Source: Saprospiraceae bacterium (lineage in GTDB: Bacteria; Bacteroidota; Bacteroidia; Chitinophagales; Saprospiraceae). Taken from it: DNA of 46,203 nucleotides. The position numbers were made by a program, and so were the translations under genes. Under the pieces are notes generated by a model. It saw nothing but the letters and a program-made list of their open reading frames with translations, was not told the DNA's origin and did no database searches. This document shows, piece by piece, positions 1 to 8,480 of the stretch; position 1 is the first letter of the stretch; every line of letters begins with the position of its first letter. Location: assembly GCA_020630735.1 (NCBI GenBank), contig JAHDIP010000016.1, positions 2,220 to 48,422 on the forward strand. The letters run 5' to 3'.

Positions 1-165
1 GAGCATTGTAAATTTTCAGACTGTACCCACCGAGATGAACCAAAATGTGCAGTCAAAGAGGCCTTACAAGAAGGTTCGATTAGTGAGTTGCGATATATCA
101 ATTACTTACTCATGTTGGACGAGATAGAAGGACAGAATTATTGGGAACGAAACAAAGATTTGTAA
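1..165 (+). CDS. rsgA: RsgA, ribosome small-subunit GTPase, C-terminal fragment
   Basis: The reading frame is open from base 1 to a TAA at 163-165 and gives the last 54 residues of a protein whose start lies outside the window. The fragment opens with a His-Cys pair, then FSDCTHRDEPKCAVK, then a helix with RYINYL. This is the zinc-binding C-terminal domain of RsgA (YjeQ), where the pattern C-x5-C-x-H...EP.CAV and a following RY.sY are diagnostic. RsgA is a circularly permuted GTPase that acts in late 30S ribosome maturation; its OB-fold and GTPase domains are not visible here. The 54-residue membrane protein follows after 24 bp on the same strand. Confidence 0.9.
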   Translation, partial: EHCKFSDCTHRDEPKCAVKEALQEGSISELRYINYLLMLDEIEGQNYWERNKDL

Positions 166-189
166 TTTTTTCAAGACAAAACAACTTAA

Positions 190-354
190 ATGGCATATTC
201 AGGAAGGCATCGATATAAAACGAGAAAGGAAAAATTTGAACAACAAAAGCGTATTACTCGCCTCATCTTTATCTTTGCGGGAATCGCATTACTCGTCTTA
301 TTATTCAGAAGTCGATACGATATTTACGAATGGGTGCGGCTATTTTTCTATTAG
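190..354 (+). CDS. Small single-pass membrane protein (54 aa)
   Basis: An ATG at 190 opens 54 codons ending in TAG at 352-354. The protein has a strongly basic N-terminal third (HRYKTRKEKFEQQKR), one hydrophobic helix at about residues 24-39 (LIFIFAGIALLVLLF), and a short aromatic tail. The basic side should stay in the cytoplasm. It starts 24 bp behind rsgA and is probably cotranscribed. It converges on the flippase gene, leaving 10 bp between the two stops. I do not recognise a family. The clear charge/TM/charge organisation and the operon position make it more likely a gene than a chance frame. Confidence 0.6.
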   Translation: MAYSGRHRYKTRKEKFEQQKRITRLIFIFAGIALLVLLFRSRYDIYEWVRLFFY

Positions 355-364
355 GATTAGGTTA

Positions 365-1849
365 TTACTTAAACAACATTGGTTTCAATAATTTTTTTTC
401 TATCTGGTAAATAACAAACGTATAAAAAAGCAATATTCCCGTATTAATTGCAAGCGTTATTACTAAGTTTCCATCAACTATTGTCCGGCAAAAGTTACTA
501 AATAAATAACAAGTAATTGCTAAGCCTATATAAAGTCCTATCTTGCCTATCGGATAATTAATTGGATAATACTTTCGACCAATCACATAACTTGCTGCTG
601 CCATAAACGCATAACAGGATAAAGCTGCCCAAGCAGGAGCCATATAACCAATCACAGGAATAAGAAAAATATTCATAGACAACGTAATAGCCGAGCCACC
701 CAAAGAAATATAAGCACCAATCTTCGTATTATTAGTCAATTTGTACCAAATCGAAAAGTTATAATATAAACCTAGAAATAGATAAGCGATCAATAAAATA
801 GGTACAATCTCTAAACCTGTTCTAAAGTCTCGACCGATAAACAATTGTATAATATCGAGATACATCATAATACCCAAAAAAGCAAAGCTCCCAACCAAAG
901 CAAAAGCTTGTCCAACTTGAGCATATATAACTCTAGAGTCAGAGCGTTCCGCATTTCTAAAAAAGAAGGGTTCTGCTGCATAATTAAAAGCTTGGGTAAA
1001 AAGATTCATCAATACAGCTAGTTTTGCAGCAGCACTATAAATCCCTACTTGTGACAGATTACTTTCTTGATTTCCTCCTAACAAATATTTTAACATTGGA
1101 AGACTAATAAGCTGATTTATCACGCCTGCTATTCCTACAATGACAAGTGGCAAAGAATAATTCAGCATTTCTTTCCACAAGTTTTTATCAAACTTAAACT
1201 TGATATCAAAATACTGAGGTAATAAAAATAAAATCACCGCACCACTCGCCAATAAATTAGAAATAAAGACATAAGCAATTCTATTTTCAGCATCAAATAT
1301 ATGTTCAAAAAAAGTCCAACCATTACGGATAAGAATGGGACAACCCTCTAGAAAGAAAAAGAGGAAGAAAATATTAACTAAAATATTTAGCGTCTTAATG
1401 ACAGCAAATCGAATAGGCTTATTTTCTAACCGCAATCGAGCAAAAGGAATGGCAGATAGAGCATCGAAAGCTATAATGAGCGCAAACCACATAACATAAT
1501 CTGCGTGATCTGGGTACTGAAGAAGATTGGCTAGTGGCTGTGCAAAAGCAATCATTATTCCCGAAAAAGTTATTGTAGAAATAATTAGCGATATGGAAGC
1601 TGTAGAAAAGGTATCTTGTATATTTTTATTCTTCGTTCCAAAACGAAAAAAGGCCGTTTCCATTCGATATGTAAACAAAACAAGCAATAAGGCTGCATAG
1701 GTATACATATCTGATACAACACCATACTGACCTGTAGTAAAAACATTCGTAAAATAGGGTGTAAGAATCACATAATGCAATAATCGACTGAGTATACTAC
1801 TCGTTCCATAAATAGCCGTTTCGCCTGCAAGTTTTTTTAGAAGTGACAT
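365..1849 (-). CDS. Polysaccharide flippase, MOP superfamily (Wzx/PST-like)
   Basis: This 494-residue protein is almost entirely hydrophobic, with about 12-14 predicted transmembrane helices. Its N-terminus (LAGETAIYGTSSILSRLL) is typical of the PST branch of the MOP exporter superfamily: a short cytoplasmic amphipathic start, then a first helix with Gly/Ser and Arg-Leu-Leu. Such proteins flip undecaprenyl-linked oligosaccharide repeat units across the inner membrane for O-antigen, capsule or exopolysaccharide. No polymerase or glycosyltransferase gene is adjacent, so the substrate cannot be named. Length is normal. The gene is monocistronic as seen and convergent with the rsgA-side operon. 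Confidence 0.85.
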   Translation of the reverse strand: MSLLKKLAGETAIYGTSSILSRLLHYVILTPYFTNVFTTGQYGVVSDMYTYAALLLVLFTYRMETAFFRFGTKNKNIQDTFSTASISLIISTITFSGIMIAFAQPLANLLQYPDHADYVMWFALIIAFDALSAIPFARLRLENKPIRFAVIKTLNILVNIFFLFFFLEGCPILIRNGWTFFEHIFDAENRIAYVFISNLLASGAVILFLLPQYFDIKFKFDKNLWKEMLNYSLPLVIVGIAGVINQLISLPMLKYLLGGNQESNLSQVGIYSAAAKLAVLMNLFTQAFNYAAEPFFFRNAERSDSRVIYAQVGQAFALVGSFAFLGIMMYLDIIQLFIGRDFRTGLEIVPILLIAYLFLGLYYNFSIWYKLTNNTKIGAYISLGGSAITLSMNIFLIPVIGYMAPAWAALSCYAFMAAASYVIGRKYYPINYPIGKIGLYIGLAITCYLFSNFCRTIVDGNLVITLAINTGILLFYTFVIYQIEKKLLKPMLFK

Positions 1850-2064
1850 CTAGTTTTTTAAACGAAATACAAAAGTAAAGCGCAATTTTACAGCTTTTAT
1901 TACAAGTAATCCAATATAAATGGTAAAGCTTGAAACAAGAATTCTGTTAAAGAGTTTAAGTATAACTAAAATCTATGCTATTTTATAAGTCATAGTCTCA
2001 AATTAATACTAAATTGTAGGCTTTACGTGATTCTTGCAAATTCCCTAACGCTAATAATCCTCAG

Positions 2065-3114
2065 ATGATTGATCTTAATCTTTTAAGTAAAGTATGTAAA
2101 ACCCCTGGTGCCCCAGGTTTTGAGCAACCTATCCGAGAGTTCATTATCAATGAAATAAAACCCTTAGTAGACGACGTTTCCATCGATCCAATGGGAAATG
2201 TCATTGCATTAAAAAAAGGAAAAAAGCGAAAAAAAGTAATGATCGCTGCACATATGGATGAAATTGGATTTATTGTAACACATATAGACGATGATGGCTT
2301 TGTACGTTTTCATACACTTGGAGGGTTTGACCCAAAAACCCTTACTTCTCAACGAGTAATTATTCATGGAAAAAAAGATATTGTTGGTGTAATGGGCGCC
2401 AAGCCTATTCATATCATGACTGCTGAAGAACGCAACCGACCTGTGCCAACCAAAGATTATTATATAGATACAGGAATGGAAGTAGATCAAGTAAAAAAAA
2501 TAGTCACTGTAGGAGATTCCATTACTCGAAATAGAGAGTTGATCGAAATGGGAGATTGTGTCAATGGCAAATCATTAGATAATAGGGTTTCTGTTTATAT
2601 TTTGATTGAAACATTGCGAGAGCTTAAAAAGAAAAAATTACCCTTCGATATTTATGCCGTTTTTACGGTGCAAGAAGAAATTGGAATTAGAGGTGCACAA
2701 GCAGCGACTCATCTTATTGATCCTGATTTTGGGTTTGGGCTTGATGTAACCATTGCCTTCGATGTACCTGGTGCTCAGTCACATGAGAAGGTAACCGAAT
2801 TAGGTAAAGGTGCTGCAATAAAAATAATGGATAGCTCTGTAGTCTCTGACTATCGAATGGTACAATATCTAAAAGAACAAGCAACAGATAATAAAATCAG
2901 TTGGCAGTCTGAAATTTTGACTAGAGGAGGAACCGATACTGCTGCGATCCAACGTTATGGTAAATCGGGTTCTATTACGGGCGCTATTTCAATCCCTCTA
3001 CGTCATATTCACCAAACAATCGAAATGGCACACAAGGGCGATATTCGAAATTGTATCGATTTACTCAAAGTAGGCATCTCCAACCTAGATCAATATGATT
3101 GGTCTTTTAGATAA
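2065..3114 (+). CDS. M42 family metallo-aminopeptidase
   Basis: This is a 349-residue cytosolic zinc or cobalt aminopeptidase of family M42 (FrvX/YsdC/tetrahedral aminopeptidase type), which trims short peptides inside large oligomeric shells. Visible metal-binding and catalytic positions are His63 and Asp65 in AAHMDEIGFI, Asp172 in SLDNRVS, the Glu204-Glu205 pair in QEEIGIRGA, Asp233 in AFDV, and His316 in RHIHQTIE. All five canonical ligands and the catalytic Glu are present, and length is normal. It is the first gene of a tight three-gene run; the next start is 6 bp after its stop. The ATG at 2065 is the first in frame and is followed by the usual MIDLNLLSKVCKTPGAPGFE opening. Confidence 0.93.
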   Translation: MIDLNLLSKVCKTPGAPGFEQPIREFIINEIKPLVDDVSIDPMGNVIALKKGKKRKKVMIAAHMDEIGFIVTHIDDDGFVRFHTLGGFDPKTLTSQRVIIHGKKDIVGVMGAKPIHIMTAEERNRPVPTKDYYIDTGMEVDQVKKIVTVGDSITRNRELIEMGDCVNGKSLDNRVSVYILIETLRELKKKKLPFDIYAVFTVQEEIGIRGAQAATHLIDPDFGFGLDVTIAFDVPGAQSHEKVTELGKGAAIKIMDSSVVSDYRMVQYLKEQATDNKISWQSEILTRGGTDTAAIQRYGKSGSITGAISIPLRHIHQTIEMAHKGDIRNCIDLLKVGISNLDQYDWSFR

Positions 3115-3120
3115 TAAAGT

Positions 3121-3372
3121 ATGTGGATAGAACAAGATAACAAACTTCAGGCAAGCTTCACCTTTAACGATTTTATTGAAGCATTTAGCTTTATGACTCA
3201 GGTAGCAATTTTGGCAGAAAAACAAAATCATCACCCCAATTGGTCAAATGTTTGGAATACTGTTGATATTCAACTTACGACCCATGATGCAGGCAATACG
3301 GTTACTAAAAAAGATCGAAAGCTTGCAGCCTCTATAGATGAAATTTACGCTAACTACCAAAAGTCAACATAA
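3121..3372 (+). CDS. phhB: 4a-hydroxytetrahydrobiopterin dehydratase (PCD/DCoH)
   Basis: This 83-residue protein dehydrates pterin-4a-carbinolamine and so regenerates the tetrahydrobiopterin cofactor of aromatic amino acid hydroxylases. The PCD signature is clear: AEKQNHHPNWSNVWN with the catalytic His-His-Pro, followed by LTTHDAGNTVTKKDRKLA. It is shorter than the roughly 95-105-residue proteobacterial form because the first helix is reduced, which I recall as usual in Bacteroidota. It sits 6 bp behind the M42 peptidase and 6 bp ahead of the aminotransferase, so translation may be coupled. No phenylalanine hydroxylase is in the window, but hppD and hmgA at 16-18 kb would take the next steps of the same catabolic route. 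Confidence 0.93.
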   Translation: MWIEQDNKLQASFTFNDFIEAFSFMTQVAILAEKQNHHPNWSNVWNTVDIQLTTHDAGNTVTKKDRKLAASIDEIYANYQKST

Positions 3373-3378
3373 TCACAA

Positions 3379-4542
3379 ATGGATTTTCAAAAAAAACAAC
3401 TACACATCGAATCGAAACTGCCTAATGTCGGCACGACCATTTTTACAGTTATGTCTCAATTAGCAAAAGAACATAATGCCATCAATTTATCTCAAGGATT
3501 TCCCAACTATGATTGTTCTTCTCGCTTAAAAGATTTAGCTAATCAGTATGTACAAAAAGGATTTAACCAATATGCTCCAATGGCTGGTGTGCTTCCATTA
3601 CGAGAAGCATTAGCCGAAAAAATGGGTATACTCTATAGCAAAAATATTGATCCAGATACAGAAATAACGATTACCTCAGGAGCAACTCAGGCCATCTTTA
3701 CCGCTATTTCAGCTTTTATCGGATTAGGCGACGAGGTTATTTTGATCGAACCAGCATATGACTCCTATCGACCTTCTATCGAACTTTGTGGTGGTCAGCC
3801 TGTTATTTACGAATTAACAGCACCAGACTATCAAGTAGATTGGGCAAAAATGCAAACCTTAATCACTCCCAAAACAAAAATGATTATCGTCAACACACCA
3901 CATAATCCAACGGGAATGATCTTCAAAAAAGACGATATGTTGGCTTTACAAGACTTGGTGAGAGATACCAACATATTAGTTTTGAGTGATGAGGTTTATG
4001 AGCACCTTGTTTTCGATAATGAAGAACATCAAAGTGTTTTGAACTTTCCAGAATTATTCGAGCGAAGTTTACTCACCTTTTCTTTTGGGAAAACATTTCA
4101 TGTTACAGGTTGGAAACTTGGCTATTGTGTAGCACCTGCTTATTTGATGAAAGAATTTCGGAAAGTACATCAGTTTAATGTCTTTAGTGTTAATCATCCA
4201 GGTCAACAAGCAATAGCAGAATTATTATCTGAACCTGAAGAATACTTAGGGCTTAATGCTTTCTTTCAAGAAAAACGAAATTTACTTCAGACAGCTATGA
4301 AAAGTGGTCGTTTTAAAGCACTTAAATGCGAGGGAACCTACTTCCAGTTATTCGACTATTCTGCTATTAGCGATGAAAAAGATACGGATTTTGCCCAACG
4401 AATGACGACTGAATTTGGTGTAGCATCTATCCCTGTTTCTGTTTTTTATAGTAGTGGTAGGCAGGATAAAGTGATCCGACTTTGCTTTGCAAAAACGGAT
4501 GATTTATTACAACAAGCTGCAGAAAAATTGATTAAAATCTAA
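3379..4542 (+). CDS. PLP aminotransferase class I, methionine/kynurenine type (YbdL-like)
   Basis: This is a 387-residue fold-type I PLP enzyme. Markers are NLSQGFPNYD near residue 36, TPHNPTG with Asn176, SDEVYEHL with Asp204, and SFGKTFHVTGWKLGY, in which Lys238 should form the internal aldimine. The NLSQGFPNYD and GKTFHVTGWK patterns fit the methionine/kynurenine/glutamine transaminase subgroup (YbdL, MtnE-like) better than aspartate transaminase. A likely role is reamination of keto-methylthiobutyrate in methionine salvage or use of aromatic amino acids as donors. It is third in the M42-PCD-aminotransferase run. Its TAA stop overlaps the stop of the convergent purF-like gene by 4 bp. Confidence 0.88.
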   Translation: MDFQKKQLHIESKLPNVGTTIFTVMSQLAKEHNAINLSQGFPNYDCSSRLKDLANQYVQKGFNQYAPMAGVLPLREALAEKMGILYSKNIDPDTEITITSGATQAIFTAISAFIGLGDEVILIEPAYDSYRPSIELCGGQPVIYELTAPDYQVDWAKMQTLITPKTKMIIVNTPHNPTGMIFKKDDMLALQDLVRDTNILVLSDEVYEHLVFDNEEHQSVLNFPELFERSLLTFSFGKTFHVTGWKLGYCVAPAYLMKEFRKVHQFNVFSVNHPGQQAIAELLSEPEEYLGLNAFFQEKRNLLQTAMKSGRFKALKCEGTYFQLFDYSAISDEKDTDFAQRMTTEFGVASIPVSVFYSSGRQDKVIRLCFAKTDDLLQQAAEKLIKI

Positions 4543-6434
4543 AAGTAAGCTCGTACATCACACTTTTCCATATAGTTGATAAAAGCTCGATTTACAATTC
4601 TATTTCCACCAGGTGTTGGATAGATACCAGAAAAATACCAATCGCCTGTATGATTTGGACAAGCTGCATGTAAACCTTCTAAGGTTTGATAAATGACTTC
4701 AATCTTAGGTTTAATTCCGCTAGGAGTCACAATCTCTGCAATCTTTTTAGAAACCTCTTTGTACGTAAATGTGTCGTACAGTTCTATCAATTCATTTTTT
4801 ATTTCTTCTTTTGGTAAATGTTCTTGGGCTTTGCAACGCTCATATGTTTCTTGCAATAAATAACTTTTGCCATGATCTTCTAGCAGTGCTACTAAAGCTC
4901 GAAAGGCTACAAACTCCTTCATTCGAGACATATCGATACCATAGCAATCAGGATAACGAATTTGAGGCGCAGATGAAACTACAATAATTTTCTTGGGGCG
5001 CAAACGAGCAACAATTTTGAGGATACTTTGCTTTAGCGTTGTCCCCCTTACTATCGAATCATCTAGAAGTACAATTGAATCTTTATCATTTTCTACGATA
5101 CCATACGTCACATCATATACGTGAGAAACAAGTTCTCCTCTAGAAGCATCGTCGGCAATAAACGTACGAAGTTTAGCATCTTTTACAGCAATCTTTTCTA
5201 CACGTGGCGTAAGCGATAATATTTTTTCAAGTTTTTTAGATTTTAAATCATCTTTTAAACTCATTATTTTTTCGAGTTTTAAAGCATCCAATTTTTTCTG
5301 AACACCTTTTACTAAACCATAAAAAGCAGATTCAGCAGTATTGGGTACAAAAGAAAAAATAGTATGTCTAAAATCGTAATCTACCGCTTTTAAAACCTGT
5401 TCCGCAACATTTTCTCCTAAACGTTTACGTTCAAGATAAATATCTCGATCTGTTCCCCTCGAAAAATAAATACGCTCAAAGGAACAAGCCATACGCTTCC
5501 CCTGTTCTGTAAATAATTTCTCACTAATTTCACCATTTCGTTTAATGATAATAGCATGACCTCTCTTTAATTCTTTGATTCTACTATAGTGTACATCAAA
5601 AGCAGTTTGTATGGCTGGACGTTCCGAAGCAACCACCACAACCTCATCATCTTGATAATAAAAAGCTGGTCGAATGGCATTAGGATCACGCATCACAAAG
5701 GCATCTCCATGTCCAATCAATCCTGCGATAGCATAACCGCCATCGAACCGTTTCGATGCACGAGTTAGCAAACGCTGAACATCTAATTCTTCAAAAATAA
5801 TTTCATTGAGTTGTTCTTGGGCAAATCCTTCAGATTTGTACCAAGAGTGTAACCGCTCAACTTCAGCATCCAAGAAATGACCAATTTTTTCGAGTACTGT
5901 TACGGTATCTGATCTTTCTATTGGGTATTGTCCGTAACTTACCAGTTCAGTAAACAATTCGCCTACGTTGGTCATATTAAAATTACCTGCTAATACTAGA
6001 TTCCTACTAATCCAGTTATTACTTCTGAGGAATGGATGACAAGTAGCAATCGTATTATCTCCATGAGTTCCATAACGCAAGTGCCCTAAAAGAAGCTCTC
6101 CCATAAAGGGACAGTTTTTTTTCAGCCAAACAGCATCTTCAAGTTGTTCAGAATTAAGCGTTTTAAAGTTAGAATAGATATTCTCAAATAAATCTTTCAG
6201 ATAATTTGAGCTAGCACTCCGTTCTCTATCAACAAACTTAGTCCCAGGCTGTGGATAAAGTTTTATGGTCGCAATACCAGCACCATCTTGACCACGGTTA
6301 CGCTGTTTTTTCATAAGTAAGCGTAACTTATTGATGCCATAAAGCGCTGTTCCATACTTTTCTTGGTAATATTCTAATGGTTTAAGAAGTCTAACTAAAG
6401 CGATGCCACACTCGTGCTTAATTTGGTCACTCAT
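4539..6434 (-). CDS. purF: Amidophosphoribosyltransferase, long PurF-family form (631 aa)
   Basis: PurF makes 5-phosphoribosylamine from PRPP and glutamine, the first step of purine synthesis. The N-terminal class II glutaminase domain shows HECGIALVR with Cys9 as nucleophile, RGQDGAGIAT, HLRYGTHG, GNFNMTNV and FDGGYAIAGL. The C-terminal phosphoribosyltransferase domain shows the PRPP loop VLLDDSIVRGTTL and PDCYGIDMSRMKEF. Two things differ from textbook PurF. Cys9 must be exposed by removal of an eight-residue leader. The protein is about 130-160 residues longer than usual, with extra sequence in the glutaminase domain, around a lysine-rich segment that repeats LEKIMSL / LEKILSL, and at the C-terminus. 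Long forms of this kind are known in Bacteroidota, sometimes beside a canonical PurF; whether this is the main enzyme cannot be told from the window. Confidence 0.85.
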   Translation of the reverse strand: MSDQIKHECGIALVRLLKPLEYYQEKYGTALYGINKLRLLMKKQRNRGQDGAGIATIKLYPQPGTKFVDRERSASSNYLKDLFENIYSNFKTLNSEQLEDAVWLKKNCPFMGELLLGHLRYGTHGDNTIATCHPFLRSNNWISRNLVLAGNFNMTNVGELFTELVSYGQYPIERSDTVTVLEKIGHFLDAEVERLHSWYKSEGFAQEQLNEIIFEELDVQRLLTRASKRFDGGYAIAGLIGHGDAFVMRDPNAIRPAFYYQDDEVVVVASERPAIQTAFDVHYSRIKELKRGHAIIIKRNGEISEKLFTEQGKRMACSFERIYFSRGTDRDIYLERKRLGENVAEQVLKAVDYDFRHTIFSFVPNTAESAFYGLVKGVQKKLDALKLEKIMSLKDDLKSKKLEKILSLTPRVEKIAVKDAKLRTFIADDASRGELVSHVYDVTYGIVENDKDSIVLLDDSIVRGTTLKQSILKIVARLRPKKIIVVSSAPQIRYPDCYGIDMSRMKEFVAFRALVALLEDHGKSYLLQETYERCKAQEHLPKEEIKNELIELYDTFTYKEVSKKIAEIVTPSGIKPKIEVIYQTLEGLHAACPNHTGDWYFSGIYPTPGGNRIVNRAFINYMEKCDVRAYF

Positions 6435-6793
6435 GAAATAGTGGTAATTTGGTCTAAACTAATATCAATACTCCTTACAAATATAGATACAATAAAACGT
6501 ATAAAAAAGAAAACGATTTAATAAAGTGATTTGAGTTTCAAAATAAGGACTTCCTTTGTTTATAAAAAAGATATACCTATAACTCCTTTTAGCTTATAAG
6601 TTTTTATTTCAACTCAATTTACTTTTTGATGAAACAATTTTTTCTATCTTTACGTTATTCTTCATAGAGCTTTTATTGATAAGGCTCTTCCCTAATAAAG
6701 CCTTACAAAAAGAGTACTTCTACTCCACAACTCCATACTACCAGAATAACAACACAAATTACTTTTATTATAAACTTTAAAATAATATAACTT
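6435..6793. other. Intergenic region between divergent purF-like and DUF937-like genes
   Basis: These 359 bp are AT-rich and contain no credible gene on either strand. They separate two divergently transcribed genes. The right half holds a candidate promoter for the rightward gene (6625-6652) followed by a leader of roughly 130 nt. Short self-complementary runs (AGAGC...GCTCT near 6665-6695) occur in that leader but are too weak to call a structured element. Confidence 0.5.
6625..6652 (+). promoter_or_regulatory. Candidate Bacteroidota-type promoter of the DUF937-like gene
   Basis: A TTTG at 6625-6628 is followed after 16 bp by TATCTTTA at 6645-6652, one mismatch from the Bacteroidota -7 consensus TAnnTTTG with its -33 TTTG. 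The implied start near 6659 gives a leader of about 135 nt before the ATG at 6794. Confidence 0.4.
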
Positions 6794-7270
6794 ATGTTAG
6801 ACGGAATTTTTGATTCTATTAAAGGACAAGTAACAGACACTATTAAAGAAAAAGCTGGATTAGACGCTACACAAGCTGAAGCTTCTATGGGAGCTGCTAA
6901 AGAAAGTATCTCTGAAGGTTTGATGGGTGCTGTATCTGGTGGAGATATGTCAAGCGTAATGGGTATGTTTTCTGGTGGAGACATGGCTCAAAACGGTTTG
7001 TTCAAAAGCATTTCTAATAATTTTGTTGGTAAACTTGTTAGTAATGTAGGTATTCCTGAATCAATGGCTGGTATGGTGTCTGCATCTGCATTGCCTATGA
7101 TCATGAATAAAATTAAAGGTACTGTTAGTAACGATAATGGAGAAGTTGACCAAAACTCTTTAATGTCTAATTTAGGCATGGATAGCTCAGGTATGATGGA
7201 CAGCATGAAAGATAAAGCAATGGATGCTGTTAAAGATAAGATGGGAGGATTAGGCAACTTACTAGGATAA
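6794..7270 (+). CDS. DUF937-like Bacteroidota protein (158 aa)
   Basis: This small soluble protein is rich in Met, Gly, Ser and Ala. It opens with MLDGIFDSIKGQVTDTIKEKAGLD, followed by helical, glycine-punctuated stretches (GLMGAVSGGDMSSVMGMFSGG, NNFVGKLVSNVGI, ALPMIMNKIKG). The layout matches a widespread family of 150-160-residue Bacteroidota proteins related to DUF937/YidB-like proteins: amphipathic helix, a conserved GG..F...L region, then a Gly-rich tail ending in GGLGNLLG. The function is unknown. It has its own promoter and a strong terminator, so it is probably monocistronic. No signal peptide or TM helix is seen. Confidence 0.75.
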   Translation: MLDGIFDSIKGQVTDTIKEKAGLDATQAEASMGAAKESISEGLMGAVSGGDMSSVMGMFSGGDMAQNGLFKSISNNFVGKLVSNVGIPESMAGMVSASALPMIMNKIKGTVSNDNGEVDQNSLMSNLGMDSSGMMDSMKDKAMDAVKDKMGGLGNLLG

Positions 7271-7309
7271 TATCCTATTCAATTGAATCTTTTAATCACC
7301 TATGATATG

Positions 7310-7346
7310 AAAGGCATCTTGTTTTGGCAAGGTGCCTTTCTTTTTA
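7310..7346 (+). terminator. Intrinsic terminator of the DUF937-like gene
   Basis: The arms AAAGGCATCTTG (7310-7321) and CAAGGTGCCTTT (7328-7339) pair over 12 bp with one imperfect pair and a 6-nt loop, followed by CTTTTTATAA. It lies 40 bp past the stop at 7270. Confidence 0.85.
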
Positions 7347-7358
7347 TAATAATTTAAC

Positions 7359-7366
7359 TAGCTTTG
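7359..7366 (+). promoter_or_regulatory. -7 box for the SMP-30-like lipoprotein gene
   Basis: TAGCTTTG is an exact match to the Bacteroidota -7 consensus TAnnTTTG and lies 24 bp before the ATG at 7391, just after the preceding terminator. No good -33 TTTG is seen at the expected distance. Confidence 0.4.
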
Positions 7367-7390
7367 TTTTTTGTTTACAATCATTGATTA

Positions 7391-8419
7391 ATGAAACGAT
7401 TTACAACACTTCTTTTTCTTCCTATATTAGCTTTGCTTACTATATTTTCTTGCAAAACAGTTCCACCCAATACGCATACATTATACGATAAAATCGAAAC
7501 AGGTTTTGGTCCAGAAGATATGATTTTGGATACCGTCATTACTAAGCCTCGTTTGTTGGTTTCTTGCGATGGAAGACGAGCTGGAGAACATAGTAAACAA
7601 GGTTCCATTTACGAAATTGATTTAGCTACAGATCAATCAAAAGAGTTGCCTAGAGTAGGTGAACCTTCCGATATCGTATTTCACCCACATGGTATTGATT
7701 TTGTTTGTGCCAATGGTCAATGTTTTTTGTACGTAACAAGTCATTTGGATAAAGACAAAGAAAAAGGAATTATCAAAGACAAACATTTTGTACATAAATA
7801 TGAAGTAAGCGAAAAAGAGCTGCGTTATCAACAGACTTATCAACATTCGTTATTTACTTCGCCTAATGCAGTAGCCGCTCAGGCAGATGGTAGTTTTTTT
7901 GTTTCGAATGATGCCCATAAGCGTGGCAGTCTTATGGAACTAATGCTCAAGAAGAAAAAATCAAAAGTAATCTATTGTGATGGGCAAGATAGCTATACAA
8001 TTGCTGCTGATCGTTTAGGGATGGGAAATGGTATTGCATTGCGAGATGGTTATGCCTATGTAGCAACTACACGGCAAAGTAAATTATTTCGATACAAAAT
8101 TGATAAGGGACAACTAACTGAACGAAAAGAATTGATAAAATTAAAAGGACAAGATAATATCCGTTTTTACGGAGATGATATCATACTACCGATTCATCTT
8201 AAAGATTTTGCGTTCATCAAACATGCAAATAATAAAGACAAACCCTCACCAAGTGTCATCTACCAAATCCCCATTGATCAGCCTACTGATGCTCGGTTAA
8301 TTTATAGTAATAAAGGCGAACAAATAAGTGCAAGTGCAACAGGAATTATATACAACAGTAAACTTTATATTTCACAAGTGTTTGATCCATTCATATTAAA
8401 AGTAGATTATATGCAATAG
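7391..8419 (+). CDS. SMP-30/gluconolactonase/paraoxonase-like lipoprotein
   Basis: This 342-residue protein starts with a lipoprotein signal peptide: MKRF, a hydrophobic core, and a lipobox LTIFSC with Cys21 as the lipidation site. The rest looks like a six-bladed beta-propeller of the SMP-30 / arylesterase-paraoxonase clan. Supporting motifs are GPEDMILD near the start, FHPHGIDFV with the conserved Pro-His-Gly, LYVTSH, SPNAVAAQADGSFFVSND and GMGNGIALRDGYAYVA. Known members hydrolyse lactones or esters with a bound calcium ion. Which substrate this one uses is not visible. It would sit in the periplasm or at the outer membrane. It stands alone between two promoter/terminator zones. Confidence 0.8.
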   Translation: MKRFTTLLFLPILALLTIFSCKTVPPNTHTLYDKIETGFGPEDMILDTVITKPRLLVSCDGRRAGEHSKQGSIYEIDLATDQSKELPRVGEPSDIVFHPHGIDFVCANGQCFLYVTSHLDKDKEKGIIKDKHFVHKYEVSEKELRYQQTYQHSLFTSPNAVAAQADGSFFVSNDAHKRGSLMELMLKKKKSKVIYCDGQDSYTIAADRLGMGNGIALRDGYAYVATTRQSKLFRYKIDKGQLTERKELIKLKGQDNIRFYGDDIILPIHLKDFAFIKHANNKDKPSPSVIYQIPIDQPTDARLIYSNKGEQISASATGIIYNSKLYISQVFDPFILKVDYMQ

Positions 8420-8445
8420 AATTTTTAAATCCCTTAAGGATTAAG

Positions 8446-8453
8446 TATCTTGC
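8446..8453 (+). promoter_or_regulatory. Weak -7 box before the 164-aa membrane protein
   Basis: TATCTTGC resembles TAnnTTTG and lies 28 bp before the ATG at 8481. The same TAnCTTGC form occurs before the MarR gene, which supports it slightly. Confidence 0.25.
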
Positions 8454-8480
8454 TAGTCAAAACACAACGAACACAGAAAA

